Assembly (NCBI GenBank): GCA_017613485.1
Contig: JAGADS010000006.1
Location: forward strand, 1 to 9,462
Reading direction: 5' to 3'
DNA length: 9,462 nt
Source of the DNA: Treponema sp.
Lineage (GTDB): Bacteria > Spirochaetota > Spirochaetia > Treponematales > Treponemataceae
In this document: in pieces, positions 1 to 6,542 of the stretch
Position numbering within the stretch: position 1 is the stretch's first letter
Layout of the letters: every line of letters begins with the position of its first letter
The notes under the pieces: generated by a model
The model's input: only the letters and a program-made list of their open reading frames with translations
What the model was told of the DNA's origin: nothing
Database searches by the model: none
Made by a program: the position numbers and the translations under genes

Positions 1-52
1 AGAGGAAGACCTGAACCGGAGCAGCATTCCATATTACTGGGGAAAAAAGTAA
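1..52 (+). CDS. 3' end of an upstream transfer-operon gene (partial)
   Basis: From base 2 the sequence is open to a TAA at 50-52 and encodes 16 residues ending SSIPYYWGKK. It lies 12 bases upstream of the TrbL-like gene and on the same strand, so it is probably the last codons of the preceding transfer gene. The frame beginning at base 1 is also open, to a TAA at 61-63 that would overlap the next ribosome binding site, so the frame is not certain. Too little is present to name the product. Confidence 0.35.
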   Translation, partial: EEDLNRSSIPYYWGKK

Positions 53-64
53 GGGAGGTTTAAG

Positions 65-1858
65 ATGGTAGATACGCCTTTTAACAACATACTGACGTTC
101 TTTGAGTCGACGGCCGCAGGTTTTACAGGAGTGGCATGGAAACTCGCCGGAATAATATGTCTGCTTGCCGTAGTGTGGACAAGCGTACAGGTGGCGTTTG
201 GAACCATGGACATGAGGAAGGCCTATGTCGGCGGCCTGATGAAGATAGTCATATTCTTTCTTGTAATGTCGCTGTATCCCGCATTTACCGCTGGACTCCG
301 CGGATTTGCCATCAGCCTCGGAATGGACTGCTCCCCGAACGCACAGACAGACCTTGTGGAAATGCTGAAGGAAGAGAAAAACCGATGCATGAAGACGGTT
401 GTATATACCACAAAGGTAAACCAGTATATGAGTCAATATGACGGTCTCAAAAACTTTACTGAAGACGTTCCTCTTATAGGAACTCTTACAGAATGGGGAA
501 CAGAGCTGGGAAAAGACAGACTTGCTAAATCGGCGAACGTCCCTCAGGGCGATGTCAAGCCTGTGGTAAACCAGCTCCAGTCCATAGAAAAGGTACTGAA
601 GAGGTCTGACGGAGGGGACCTGACTGACAGCTATTTCCTTGATCTTACGATGAAAGACCCTACCGGAAAATCTACCGGACTTTGGTCTCCCGATGCCATG
701 CTCAATGTAACCCTTCTCATAGGGAACATCCTGAAGGAGGCGGAATGGTCTCATGACGTGGCTCTGGAAACCGAATACGACGGAAAGTCATGGAGCGACC
801 TCAGTGAATACGAGCAAAACATTCTTGAAATGCGGACAAAAATCAAAAACGCCGATCTGACAATAATGAACCTGCCCTTTCTTGCAATCCTGCGGTACCT
901 GCTGTGCGTGATTGCTGTCCTGCTCATGATCCTCACACAACTTGGATGCCTCATTCAGTACATAATGGCGATTGCAGAATACTCGATAACAACCTCTTTT
1001 TCCATTGTGTTGATTCCGATGTCACTGATGGATGAGCTAAAGGAATATTCTTCAAAAGTGATGGGAACAATTTTTGCACAGTCTGTCAAGCTTTGCATGA
1101 TAACGATGTGCATGGTTATGAACCTTGAGGTATACAGTAAACTTCTGCAGCAGACATTTCTGGACACGTCCCAGTTCGGCCTCATACAGTTCGCAAATGT
1201 CTGTCTTACAGGACTGCTTACGCTCGCGTTATGCGTGAACGCTCCAAAACTCGCGGCAACAATCTGTACCGGAAGTCCGCAGATGTCCATGGGAGAGTTC
1301 ATGGGAGCGGCGGGTGCAATAGCGGCCGGAGCACACATAGCGGGAAGAGCGGCTTCCGTCGGCTCGACACAAGCACGCCAGGCAACACGTTTTGGAATGA
1401 ACAGGGTTCAGGATGCAAGACAGGCCGTATCTGCCGGACGACAGGCATATCAGATGGCGGCTGCAAAACCGGGTGTTTCAAAGGTGAGCGCACTTGGCTC
1501 AGGACTGTCGGCGGGATTCAGCAAGGGAATGCAGCTCACGGGTCAGAGCGCCAAAAGCGCGATAAAGGATGCCCTTAATCCTCATGGAGGAAGGATAGCC
1601 CAGGGAACGGCATTCTACAGGGATCCTGCAAAAACAACGGCTTCCTCCGCGGTCGGAGGAAACACCGTGCTTCCAGGTGGAGGCGGAGGAATCTCCGCTC
1701 CGAGTCCCCAGCCGGGTTTTCTGCCATCAGGACCTGCTCCCCTACAGATTTCTTCATCGGTGATAATGCAGGAGTCGCTTCCTCCGCCAAGAACCGCCAT
1801 GCAGATAGGGCAGCCCGCAACAAGACTGGCTCTTCCATACAAGCCGCAGAGGATATAG
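65..1858 (+). CDS. TrbL/VirB6-like conjugal transfer inner-membrane protein
   Basis: A 597-residue polytopic membrane protein, most likely the TrbL/VirB6 component that forms part of the inner-membrane channel of a type IV secretion (mating) system. Hydrophobic segments lie at about residues 24-46, 57-85, 268-320 (two spans), 333-357 and 375-402. A charged, presumably periplasmic, region of about 180 residues separates the second and third. The stretch after the last span (NAPKLAATICTGSP, then a Gly/Ala-rich helix to about 430) resembles the conserved TrbL core end. The tail, from about 435, is hydrophilic and rich in Gln, Ala, Gly and Pro with a Gly run near 538-542, as is usual for TrbL tails. 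The ATG is preceded by GGGAGG at 54-59. The next gene starts 1 base after its stop, so the two are co-transcribed. Family assignment rests on topology and the core motif. Confidence 0.75.
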   Translation: MVDTPFNNILTFFESTAAGFTGVAWKLAGIICLLAVVWTSVQVAFGTMDMRKAYVGGLMKIVIFFLVMSLYPAFTAGLRGFAISLGMDCSPNAQTDLVEMLKEEKNRCMKTVVYTTKVNQYMSQYDGLKNFTEDVPLIGTLTEWGTELGKDRLAKSANVPQGDVKPVVNQLQSIEKVLKRSDGGDLTDSYFLDLTMKDPTGKSTGLWSPDAMLNVTLLIGNILKEAEWSHDVALETEYDGKSWSDLSEYEQNILEMRTKIKNADLTIMNLPFLAILRYLLCVIAVLLMILTQLGCLIQYIMAIAEYSITTSFSIVLIPMSLMDELKEYSSKVMGTIFAQSVKLCMITMCMVMNLEVYSKLLQQTFLDTSQFGLIQFANVCLTGLLTLALCVNAPKLAATICTGSPQMSMGEFMGAAGAIAAGAHIAGRAASVGSTQARQATRFGMNRVQDARQAVSAGRQAYQMAAAKPGVSKVSALGSGLSAGFSKGMQLTGQSAKSAIKDALNPHGGRIAQGTAFYRDPAKTTASSAVGGNTVLPGGGGGISAPSPQPGFLPSGPAPLQISSSVIMQESLPPPRTAMQIGQPATRLALPYKPQRI

Positions 1859-1859
1859 A

Positions 1860-2177
1860 ATGAAAATTTACATTTCAGGAAAAATCACCGGACTACCGGA
1901 CGAAAACGTATACTGCAAATTCTACGAAAGCTCGGAACGGCTAAAAAAATTCGGACATGAGGTCATGTCTCCAGCCGTCAACCTGCTGAACCAGGGCTTT
2001 TCCCACGGGGACTACATGCACGTATCATTTGCGATGATGGATGTATGCGATGCGGTCTTCATGCAGAAAGACTGGAAGGATTCAAGGGGAGCCCGCTCAG
2101 AACTCCTGTACGCGTTGTCCCGGGGCATGCTCATATTCTGGGAAGACTACAGCACGATCGACGTTGACCTTTGGTAG
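1860..2177 (+). CDS. DUF4406 (nucleoside 2-deoxyribosyltransferase-like) protein
   Basis: A 105-residue protein opening with IYISGKITGLP (residues 3-13), the usual start of DUF4406 proteins. These have a nucleoside 2-deoxyribosyltransferase-like Rossmann fold and are common in phages and mobile elements. Further family marks are MSPAVN (36-41) and DVCDAVFMQKDWKDSRGARSE (61-81), where the Asp, Trp, Ser and the final Glu match the nucleotide-binding and catalytic positions of the wider superfamily. Length is normal for the family. Its substrate is unknown; a role in nucleotide metabolism or signalling is inference. It starts 1 base after the TrbL-like stop, with an AGAGGATA ribosome binding site inside the end of that gene, so translation is probably coupled. 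It is the last gene of the rightward operon. Confidence 0.7.
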   Translation: MKIYISGKITGLPDENVYCKFYESSERLKKFGHEVMSPAVNLLNQGFSHGDYMHVSFAMMDVCDAVFMQKDWKDSRGARSELLYALSRGMLIFWEDYSTIDVDLW

Positions 2178-2186
2178 CGGAAATGA

Positions 2187-2245
2187 GGAATCCTGAGCAC
2201 AAGCCTGCCGTGAAGTTCATGATCCAGTCTTGCTTTCAGGATTCC
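2187..2245. repeat. 10-bp inverted repeat between convergent genes
   Basis: GGAATCCTGA at 2187-2196 is exactly inverted as TCAGGATTCC at 2236-2245. Short matching blocks just inside (GC-rich triplets) would extend the stem with bulges, leaving a loop of about 25 bases. It sits between the convergent DUF4406 and lipoprotein genes, where a bidirectional terminator would be expected, but no T-run follows either arm. It may be a terminator of another type, a processing site or the remnant of a mobile repeat. Confidence 0.4.
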
Positions 2246-2264
2246 GCTGATCATAGAATCTAGA

Positions 2265-2960
2265 TCAGAAAGGCCGTGCTGTTCCAGTTACTTTTTCAAG
2301 GAAAGGCCTCATGTAAACCGCTCCGGCCTTATATTTGTCAAGCCAACTTTTAATCTTGTCGTATGAGTATTCCTCTGTAAAAACCGATAAGTCACCGTTT
2401 GCAGCATAAGCCACATCAAATACAGAAAACAGATACTTTATAAGCTCCTTGGCTATTTCAGTAGCCTCCTCAAGGCCCTTTTTGTTTCCGTCAAGGGCAT
2501 CCTCCGCCGCTGCATGGAATACATCTTCAAGAAGACCCTGTCCCATTCCCATCATCCAGTATCCGGCTATGGGGTTATTGCATTTATACGGAAAGTCCCC
2601 TCCCATCAGTTTCAGTGCATCCTGCGCCGTCTTCATCAGTTCCTCATCATTCTCAATTTTGTCAGCCTGTTCATCAGCGGCCTTGCACACCTTGGCAATG
2701 GCATCCTTCTTCAGCTCCATAAGCTTTTTTTCACGGCGGACGGCTTTCTCCCATTTTGCTTTCGCGGCGGCTTCGCTTTTTCCCGTAAATGAGTTTGCAA
2801 GCTCAAAGTCCTTGTAGGAAGAAAACTCAGGGCTGCCGTAAAGCTCGTAGTTCTCCTCAACAAAAAGCTCAACGTCCACCAGCTTTTCCTTGCATCCTGT
2901 AAGAAAGGCGGCTGCCAGCAAACCAGTCAATAAAACAACAGCAACTTTAATTTTCCTCAT
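2265..2960 (-). CDS. Lys/Glu-rich lipoprotein, unknown function
   Basis: A 231-residue predicted lipoprotein. It begins MRKIK, then a hydrophobic stretch and lipobox FLTGC with the lipidated Cys at residue 23. The mature part is mostly charged and helical (Glu/Lys/Ala-rich, residues 45-135), with a central NNPIAGYWMMGMGQG stretch near residues 127-141. I recognise no family. I chose the ATG at 2960 over one at 2999 because AGAGGAGA lies 9-10 bases upstream and a normal signal peptide follows directly; the 2999 start would overlap the previous stop (ATGA) but adds 13 polar residues before the signal. It follows the other lipoprotein gene after 35 bases, so they form a two-gene operon. A surface or entry-exclusion role is possible from the setting but unproven. 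Confidence 0.7.
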   Translation of the reverse strand: MRKIKVAVVLLTGLLAAAFLTGCKEKLVDVELFVEENYELYGSPEFSSYKDFELANSFTGKSEAAAKAKWEKAVRREKKLMELKKDAIAKVCKAADEQADKIENDEELMKTAQDALKLMGGDFPYKCNNPIAGYWMMGMGQGLLEDVFHAAAEDALDGNKKGLEEATEIAKELIKYLFSVFDVAYAANGDLSVFTEEYSYDKIKSWLDKYKAGAVYMRPFLEKVTGTARPF

Positions 2961-2995
2961 AGTTTTTTCTCCTCTGTGATTGATGTCGTAACGCA

Positions 2996-3520
2996 TCATT
3001 TTGCTGCGGACATATACTCATTGTCATATGTCCATGTAAAATCATAAGTCCAAGTATAAGTAGCCCTGTCGTTTTTAAGAGAAAACTTGAGCCTGACTTT
3101 CTTGGACATTGGTTTATACTTTCCTGTTGAATTCAGATCAAATGTGGCGGTTGAGTTCTTAAGGGATTCCCATGCAGGAAAACTCCTGTTAATAATTGCT
3201 GCTGTGCTTTTCAAGGGCTCATATGGATCATACTGTCTTCCCTCGTAACTCCGACCGTCATAGCTCAGGGTGACATTCGTCAGCTCATAGGACAGGTTGG
3301 AATTGTTCCTGATGACCACATGAAAGCCTGTAAGCCCCTGGACTCCTTTTTCCTCATACATAGAATTGGGTTCTACTACTACGGTAATGTCTGAGCCCTT
3401 ATAGGTTGTGGAGGAATCCATAGAATAAAAATCCTTCGGCAGTGTTGTGGCGCAACCGGACAATAAGGCGAGTGCAGCAATGAAAGCAATGCCCGAAAAT
3501 AAAAACTTTTGTCTGTTCAT
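2996..3520 (-). CDS. Small lipoprotein, beta-rich, unknown function
   Basis: A 174-residue predicted lipoprotein. MNRQK is followed by a hydrophobic helix and lipobox LLSGC with Cys at residue 23. The mature part has alternating hydrophobic and polar residues with many Ser, Thr, Tyr and Asn, including GFHVVIRNNSNLSYELTNVTLSYDG, shown here only by position (about 65-89), which reads like an immunoglobulin-like beta sandwich of the kind found in outer-surface lipoproteins. It ends with two near-identical TYDFTWTYD strands. The reading frame is open upstream to 3745, but that stretch overlaps the divergent promoters. The ATG at 3520 has AAGGAG 8 bases upstream and leads straight into the signal peptide. 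No named family is recognised. It is the first gene of the leftward lipoprotein pair. Confidence 0.7.
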   Translation of the reverse strand: MNRQKFLFSGIAFIAALALLSGCATTLPKDFYSMDSSTTYKGSDITVVVEPNSMYEEKGVQGLTGFHVVIRNNSNLSYELTNVTLSYDGRSYEGRQYDPYEPLKSTAAIINRSFPAWESLKNSTATFDLNSTGKYKPMSKKVRLKFSLKNDRATYTWTYDFTWTYDNEYMSAAK

Positions 3521-3551
3521 ATCAAACTCCTTGTTGTTTAATTCAAGGATA

Positions 3552-3580
3552 AGCATAAATGAATAATTGTAAAAAGTCAA
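3552..3580 (-). promoter_or_regulatory. Candidate promoter for the lipoprotein operon
   Basis: On the - strand TTGACT (3580-3575) and TATGCT (3557-3552) are separated by 17 bases. Initiation near 3545 would give a leader of about 25 bases that includes the AAGGAG site of the first lipoprotein gene. The -10 matches the consensus at only four of six positions, so this is a moderate call. Confidence 0.45.
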
Positions 3581-3629
3581 GAATAAAGATATAAAAATAA
3601 AAAATATCAAAATTAACATCAATAAGTAC

Positions 3630-3658
3630 TTGACAAACATTAAGAAAAAGTGTATAAA
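3630..3658 (+). promoter_or_regulatory. Strong sigma-70-type promoter of the HTH-nuclease pair
   Basis: A perfect -35 TTGACA at 3630-3635 and a -10 TATAAA at 3653-3658 are separated by 17 bases. The expected start of transcription is 6-8 bases after the -10, at about 3664-3666, which is the A of the HTH gene's ATG. The transcript would therefore be leaderless or nearly so, and there is no Shine-Dalgarno in front of that ATG. As the HTH protein is a likely autoregulator, its operator is expected over or next to these elements, but I see no clear long inverted repeat. Confidence 0.65.
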
Positions 3659-3665
3659 TTTCGCT

Positions 3666-3890
3666 ATGAAAGCTAGGGATATTGTCGAATATATTAAACT
3701 TTGCTGTGTAAAAAGAAACACCTCTCCGCGCCAGGCCTCAATCAAGGCCGGTATATCGGCACAAAGTTACTTCATCAAAAAGAAGAACAATTCCTTCTAT
3801 CTGCGCGACATCGAGAAACTTGCCGATGCTATGGGCGCAGAAATTGAGATAAAGTTCATCGACCGTGAAACCGGCCTCCCGATAATTTAG
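3666..3890 (+). CDS. Small XRE-like HTH protein, probable antitoxin/autorepressor
   Basis: A 74-residue protein with a helix-turn-helix of the XRE/Cro kind. The helices are at about residues 4-16, 20-28 (PRQASIKAG), 31-39 (recognition, SAQSYFIKK) and 46-56 (LRDIEKLADAM). It ends in a short beta-like EIEIKFID segment. Size and form fit an antitoxin or a small phage-type repressor. The gene directly precedes a nuclease-like gene by 9 bases, the classic layout of a toxin-antitoxin operon. I chose ATG 3666 rather than the in-frame TTG at 3630, because that TTG is the first half of the -35 box and the predicted transcript begins at about 3665. No Shine-Dalgarno precedes 3666, consistent with leaderless translation. 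Confidence 0.65.
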   Translation: MKARDIVEYIKLCCVKRNTSPRQASIKAGISAQSYFIKKKNNSFYLRDIEKLADAMGAEIEIKFIDRETGLPII

Positions 3891-3899
3891 GATTGAAAA

Positions 3900-4328
3900 T
3901 TGACTGAATCAGAGAAAGAGCATTATAAAAATCTTCTTTTTGCAACGGCGGAAGTATTTAAGCCGTCTAACGGAACTGTAGAGGAATTTCAGAAATATTT
4001 GGGCAGCCCGATGCTAACTCCATTGGGAACTGTAAGAATGGGTGCGAACCAATACAGCAAGTTTATGGCAAAGAATCGGGGAAATCTTTTTATAGCCGCC
4101 AAAGAGACTTTGGAGAATCCATCCCTTGTTTTTCGTGCCGAAAACGGTACGAGGGTTTATGTAAAGTCTTTTGTTTCCGCTGACGGAAAAAAGAAAAATG
4201 TTATTTCTGCAACTATTGAAAGAGGTGACATTGGAATTTCTATAACAACTCACGAGGAAAGGCTTAATCAGATTCTTTCAAAAATAAGAAAGACCGGCAT
4301 ACTTTACGAAAAAGCACCCGGTCTGTGA
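3900..4328 (+). CDS. Stand-alone PBECR-type nuclease-like protein, probable toxin
   Basis: A 142-residue protein that I read as a free domain of the BECR (Barnase/EndoU/ColicinE5-D/RelE) nuclease superfamily, in the PBECR group first described in phage and conjugative-element polyvalent proteins. The marks are TVRMG (44-48), NRGNLFIAAKETLENP (59-74), VYVKSFV (86-92) and THEERLNQIL (117-126). The same motifs in the same order occur at residues 49-145 of the 579-residue protein at 6605-8344, including a shared His (118 here, 133 there) that could be catalytic. Start is TTG 3900, with TAGGA about 8 bases upstream, 9 bases after the HTH stop. Together they look like a toxin-antitoxin pair in which the weak TTG start keeps toxin output below that of the antitoxin. 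The nuclease call is by motif pattern and is not proven. Confidence 0.55.
   Translation: MTESEKEHYKNLLFATAEVFKPSNGTVEEFQKYLGSPMLTPLGTVRMGANQYSKFMAKNRGNLFIAAKETLENPSLVFRAENGTRVYVKSFVSADGKKKNVISATIERGDIGISITTHEERLNQILSKIRKTGILYEKAPGL
4280..4323 (-). terminator. Rho-independent terminator (leftward)
   Basis: On the - strand GACCGG (4323-4318) pairs with CCGGTC (4297-4292). An inner stem TGCTTT/AAAGTA (one G-T pair) closes a 5-base loop, giving about 12 pairs with one small internal loop. It is followed by TTTCTTATTTTT (4291-4280). It lies inside the 3' end of the + strand toxin gene. It would end transcripts from the thermonuclease operon and from the small promoter at 4387-4414. On the + strand no T-run follows, so it works leftward only. 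Confidence 0.7.
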
Positions 4329-4380
4329 GACGGCACTGTACGGACGAATCCGCAGCCGAAATGGTAGTTATGCCTACCTT
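4280..4380 (-). ncRNA. Candidate ~100-nt small RNA antisense to the toxin gene end
   Basis: A promoter at 4414-4387 and the terminator at 4323-4280, both on the - strand, define a transcript of about 100 bases. Its predicted folds are a 5' hairpin GGTAG/CTACC (4378-4374 with 4367-4363, 6-base loop), a middle element with outer arms CGGC/GCCG (4358-4355, 4334-4331) enclosing CGGA-TTCG-TCCG, and the terminator hairpin. The last 50 or so bases are antisense to the final codons of the nuclease-like gene. No open frame with a ribosome binding site is visible in it. It matches no RNA family I recognise. It could instead be merely the 3' untranslated end of the thermonuclease operon. Confidence 0.4.
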
Positions 4381-4386
4381 GCTTAG

Positions 4387-4414
4387 ATAATATCATATTC
4401 CACAGAAAAGTCAA
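4387..4414 (-). promoter_or_regulatory. Candidate promoter for the small antisense RNA
   Basis: On the - strand TTGACT (4414-4409) and TATTAT (4392-4387) are 16 bases apart, each differing from the consensus at one position. Initiation is expected near 4380. It lies downstream of the thermonuclease stop and points at the 3' end of the toxin gene, with no protein gene to serve. Confidence 0.5.
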
Positions 4415-4464
4415 CCGCTTTTTACCTTTTCAATGGGACTGCCAATGTTTTGACTTGCAGAACC

Positions 4465-5019
4465 TCATTCAGCAAGAATGCTCCATAATCCGATCCTCCT
4501 TTCCTTCGCCTCATCTTGTGCCTTGCTAAAGCTGTCCATAAGGCTGCGGTTAAATTCAAAGTTACCGTAGTAATAGCCGAAGCCTTCCTGAATGAGCCTC
4601 CTGTTGAAGCACTCTCCGTCAATGTAAATATACGCTATAATCCTGTCATATACATCCCTTTCAGATGAAACATCATCAAGACTGATTTCAACCGTCTTTC
4701 CTTCCAGACATGATGAGGTGTAGGCCTTTGCCTCCTGCGCATAATAATCCGGTTCCAGTCCGTCAGAAAAATGCATTTCAGGCGTGTCAACTCCTATAAG
4801 CCTGACACGTTCCTGCCTGTTGCAGCTGTGCGGTTTTTCTCCGGGAAAGCAAACGATCACCGTATCCCCGTCTATAACCCTGAGAACCTCTGCTTCATAT
4901 TTTTTTTCCTCTCCGTGCCCGCAGGCCTCTGGGGCACAGCATGTTATGAGTATGATGACCGCATAAAGACAAAGAGGTATTATAAACTGAAGGAAGCTCT
5001 TTCTTGTACTGTACTCCAT
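4465..5019 (-). CDS. Secreted/lipid-anchored thermonuclease (SNase family)
   Basis: A 184-residue staphylococcal-nuclease-type enzyme, which hydrolyses DNA and RNA with calcium. An N-terminal hydrophobic segment (residues 9-27) ends in LITCC, so the protein is exported and may be a lipoprotein, though Thr before the Cys is unusual. The SNase domain covers about 41-182: VIDGDTV (48-54), VRLIGVDTPE (72-81), and YDRIIAYIY (124-132). The residues matching Asp21, Arg35, Asp40, Glu43 and Arg87 of the S. aureus enzyme are all present (Asp52, Arg73, Asp78, Glu81, Arg126), so it should be active. It ends GLWS near the C terminus, as is typical. AGGGAG lies 8 bases before the ATG, and the gene starts 13 bases after the preceding ArdC-like gene, so it is the operon's last gene. 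SNase genes are found on several conjugative plasmids; the role here is unknown. Confidence 0.85.
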   Translation of the reverse strand: MEYSTRKSFLQFIIPLCLYAVIILITCCAPEACGHGEEKKYEAEVLRVIDGDTVIVCFPGEKPHSCNRQERVRLIGVDTPEMHFSDGLEPDYYAQEAKAYTSSCLEGKTVEISLDDVSSERDVYDRIIAYIYIDGECFNRRLIQEGFGYYYGNFEFNRSLMDSFSKAQDEAKERRIGLWSILAE

Positions 5020-5032
5020 GTCAGGACTCCCT

Positions 5033-6526
5033 TTACATCTCGATGCCGCCCAGTGACTGTGACATATCCACGGACTGAGTGCGGTTTATGCTCTGGTTGA
5101 TGTCACTGGCCTTCTGCCTTATGAATGCATCGCCCTGACGCTCGACGGATTTTCCGAAGTCATAGACCGCCTGACTCTGACCGTTATCAACAAGAGGACC
5201 AAGGGCTTCAACTGTTTTCTGCTGCATGGCTTTCATGACCTCAGGAGTTGTGACGAACTCAGCTCCGAGCTGAGCTGCTGCAGTCCATGCTCCGAGATAG
5301 GCGGCTGCCTCCATTGCCGGGTCGGTGGCGTAAATTGTCTTGTCAGGATACCGTCTCAGGCCGGATGTCTTTAAGTAGTTCTCCTTGTCGTCCATAGCTG
5401 TTTCCGGATAAAGATAATAGTTGTTCTTTATGTTTGCCTCATTGTTCACTGTCGCAACTACAATCTTCTCATCAGGATTGAGCTTGCTCCTGTCGCGGAT
5501 CGAGCTTTCCGTGGCCACGTAAATGCAGCCGTCATGTGAGTTCCTGGCAAAACCTTTTTCCCTTGCCTCTTTTTCAATTATTAGTCCGTTCACGCCTGTA
5601 ATACGCTTTCCGTTTCCTGCAAGGCACACGGCATCCGGCTTGAAGACTATATTTCCGTCTTTGTCAGGCATACCTTCCCGCGTGTTGAAAGCCGGGAGAG
5701 TTCCTCTTTTAACGGCATCAAGCAGATCCTTGGGGCGTGAGGAATATGAGTTTTCCTCTTTAACTTTCTGCTGCTTGTCTATGTTGCTAACAACGGCGTT
5801 TATCTGTGCCACGGTACCGAAAATCTGCTTGTAGTGCTGGTTGGCCTTGATGTCGTTGGGCATTGACTGCCTCATGTACTCCAGATACATGTTCTTGTCC
5901 GGGCTATTGGCGAAAACATGAGAGACGACCCGGAAATTCTGAAGGGCCTCGTTGATGGCGATCCGTTCGTTGATAGTGTTGTCGCTGTTCCTGGTGAAGC
6001 CGATCTGCTTGGTGAGCATGTCGATGGCCTTGTAGTTCATTTTTTCAGCAAAACCATTCTGATTGGCAGGATCATAAAGCGTCTCCGCGAAAAGTCTTTC
6101 CTCCGGCTTCACATTGTCAAGGTCCAGCATCTGTCTCCTGTTCTCGATGTCACCCTCGAACTTGTCCTTGATACGTCCGAACGGAATATTCTTGAAGCTG
6201 AAGTCATTGGAATTATTGACGGCTCTGAGGGCTGAATAAACCTCTGCGCGTCTTTCCGCAAGTGACTTTGATGTATCAAGCTGTCTTGTTTCCTCCACGA
6301 ACCTCTCCACGGTGTTGACTTCTATGATTTCACCGGCAACCCTTCCATCAGCAAGCTCGCACTTGCCGTATTTTGAAAGTGTCTCGCCCAGGCTCTTGCC
6401 TTCCGAAAAATCCTTACCGATGTTCTGGAGCCAGGTACCGATACGCTTTGAGACTTTCTGCCTGTCCTCGTTAGGCATCTGCCTCATCGTTCTGTCATTG
6501 TCATAGTATATTTTAATCGTATACAT
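5033..6526 (-). CDS. Divergent ArdC-like polyvalent protein (497 aa)
   Basis: Residues 1-255 are a largely helical, Asn/Gln/Arg-rich region that I do not recognise. Residues 265-440 align with the paralogous regions of the next two upstream proteins: RGTLPAF (274-280), ITGVNGLIIEKEAREKG (309-325), NNYYLYP (368-374) and ATDPAM...AAQLGAEFVTT (400-427). In the paralogues this region resembles the ArdC N-terminal domain (ssDNA binding, anti-restriction). Here the TYRQA and IRKG blocks are replaced by an ATESSI region with an insertion, so DNA binding may be changed or lost. The C terminus (450-497) is Gln/Ser-rich and polar. ATG 6526 has AAGGAG 7 bases upstream. A strong terminator hairpin ends only about 15 bases before this start, so expression may depend on read-through. 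It lies 13 bases ahead of the thermonuclease gene. Confidence 0.6.
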   Translation of the reverse strand: MYTIKIYYDNDRTMRQMPNEDRQKVSKRIGTWLQNIGKDFSEGKSLGETLSKYGKCELADGRVAGEIIEVNTVERFVEETRQLDTSKSLAERRAEVYSALRAVNNSNDFSFKNIPFGRIKDKFEGDIENRRQMLDLDNVKPEERLFAETLYDPANQNGFAEKMNYKAIDMLTKQIGFTRNSDNTINERIAINEALQNFRVVSHVFANSPDKNMYLEYMRQSMPNDIKANQHYKQIFGTVAQINAVVSNIDKQQKVKEENSYSSRPKDLLDAVKRGTLPAFNTREGMPDKDGNIVFKPDAVCLAGNGKRITGVNGLIIEKEAREKGFARNSHDGCIYVATESSIRDRSKLNPDEKIVVATVNNEANIKNNYYLYPETAMDDKENYLKTSGLRRYPDKTIYATDPAMEAAAYLGAWTAAAQLGAEFVTTPEVMKAMQQKTVEALGPLVDNGQSQAVYDFGKSVERQGDAFIRQKASDINQSINRTQSVDMSQSLGGIEM

Positions 6527-6542
6527 TGTCTACTCCTTTTTT

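Noticed and set aside
955..1578. Long ORFs on both strands inside the TrbL-like gene
   Set aside because: They are shadows in other frames of a gene with clear topology, ribosome binding site and core motif.
3630..3665. TTG start at 3630 adding 12 residues to the HTH protein
   Set aside because: The TTG is part of the -35 box of the best promoter in the window, and the predicted transcript starts about 35 bases later.
3521..3745. 75-residue N-terminal extension of the first lipoprotein
   Set aside because: It runs through AT-rich promoter DNA and into the divergent HTH gene, while the ATG at 3520 has a good ribosome binding site and leads directly into a lipoprotein signal.
4331..4358. Hairpin after the toxin stop as a + strand terminator
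   Set aside because: The stem is short and interrupted and no T-run follows; it fits better as part of the candidate - strand RNA.
5918..6235. 105-codon + strand ORF that reads fairly protein-like
   Set aside because: It is fully antisense to the 497-residue ArdC-like gene, has no ribosome binding site and mirrors its codon pattern.
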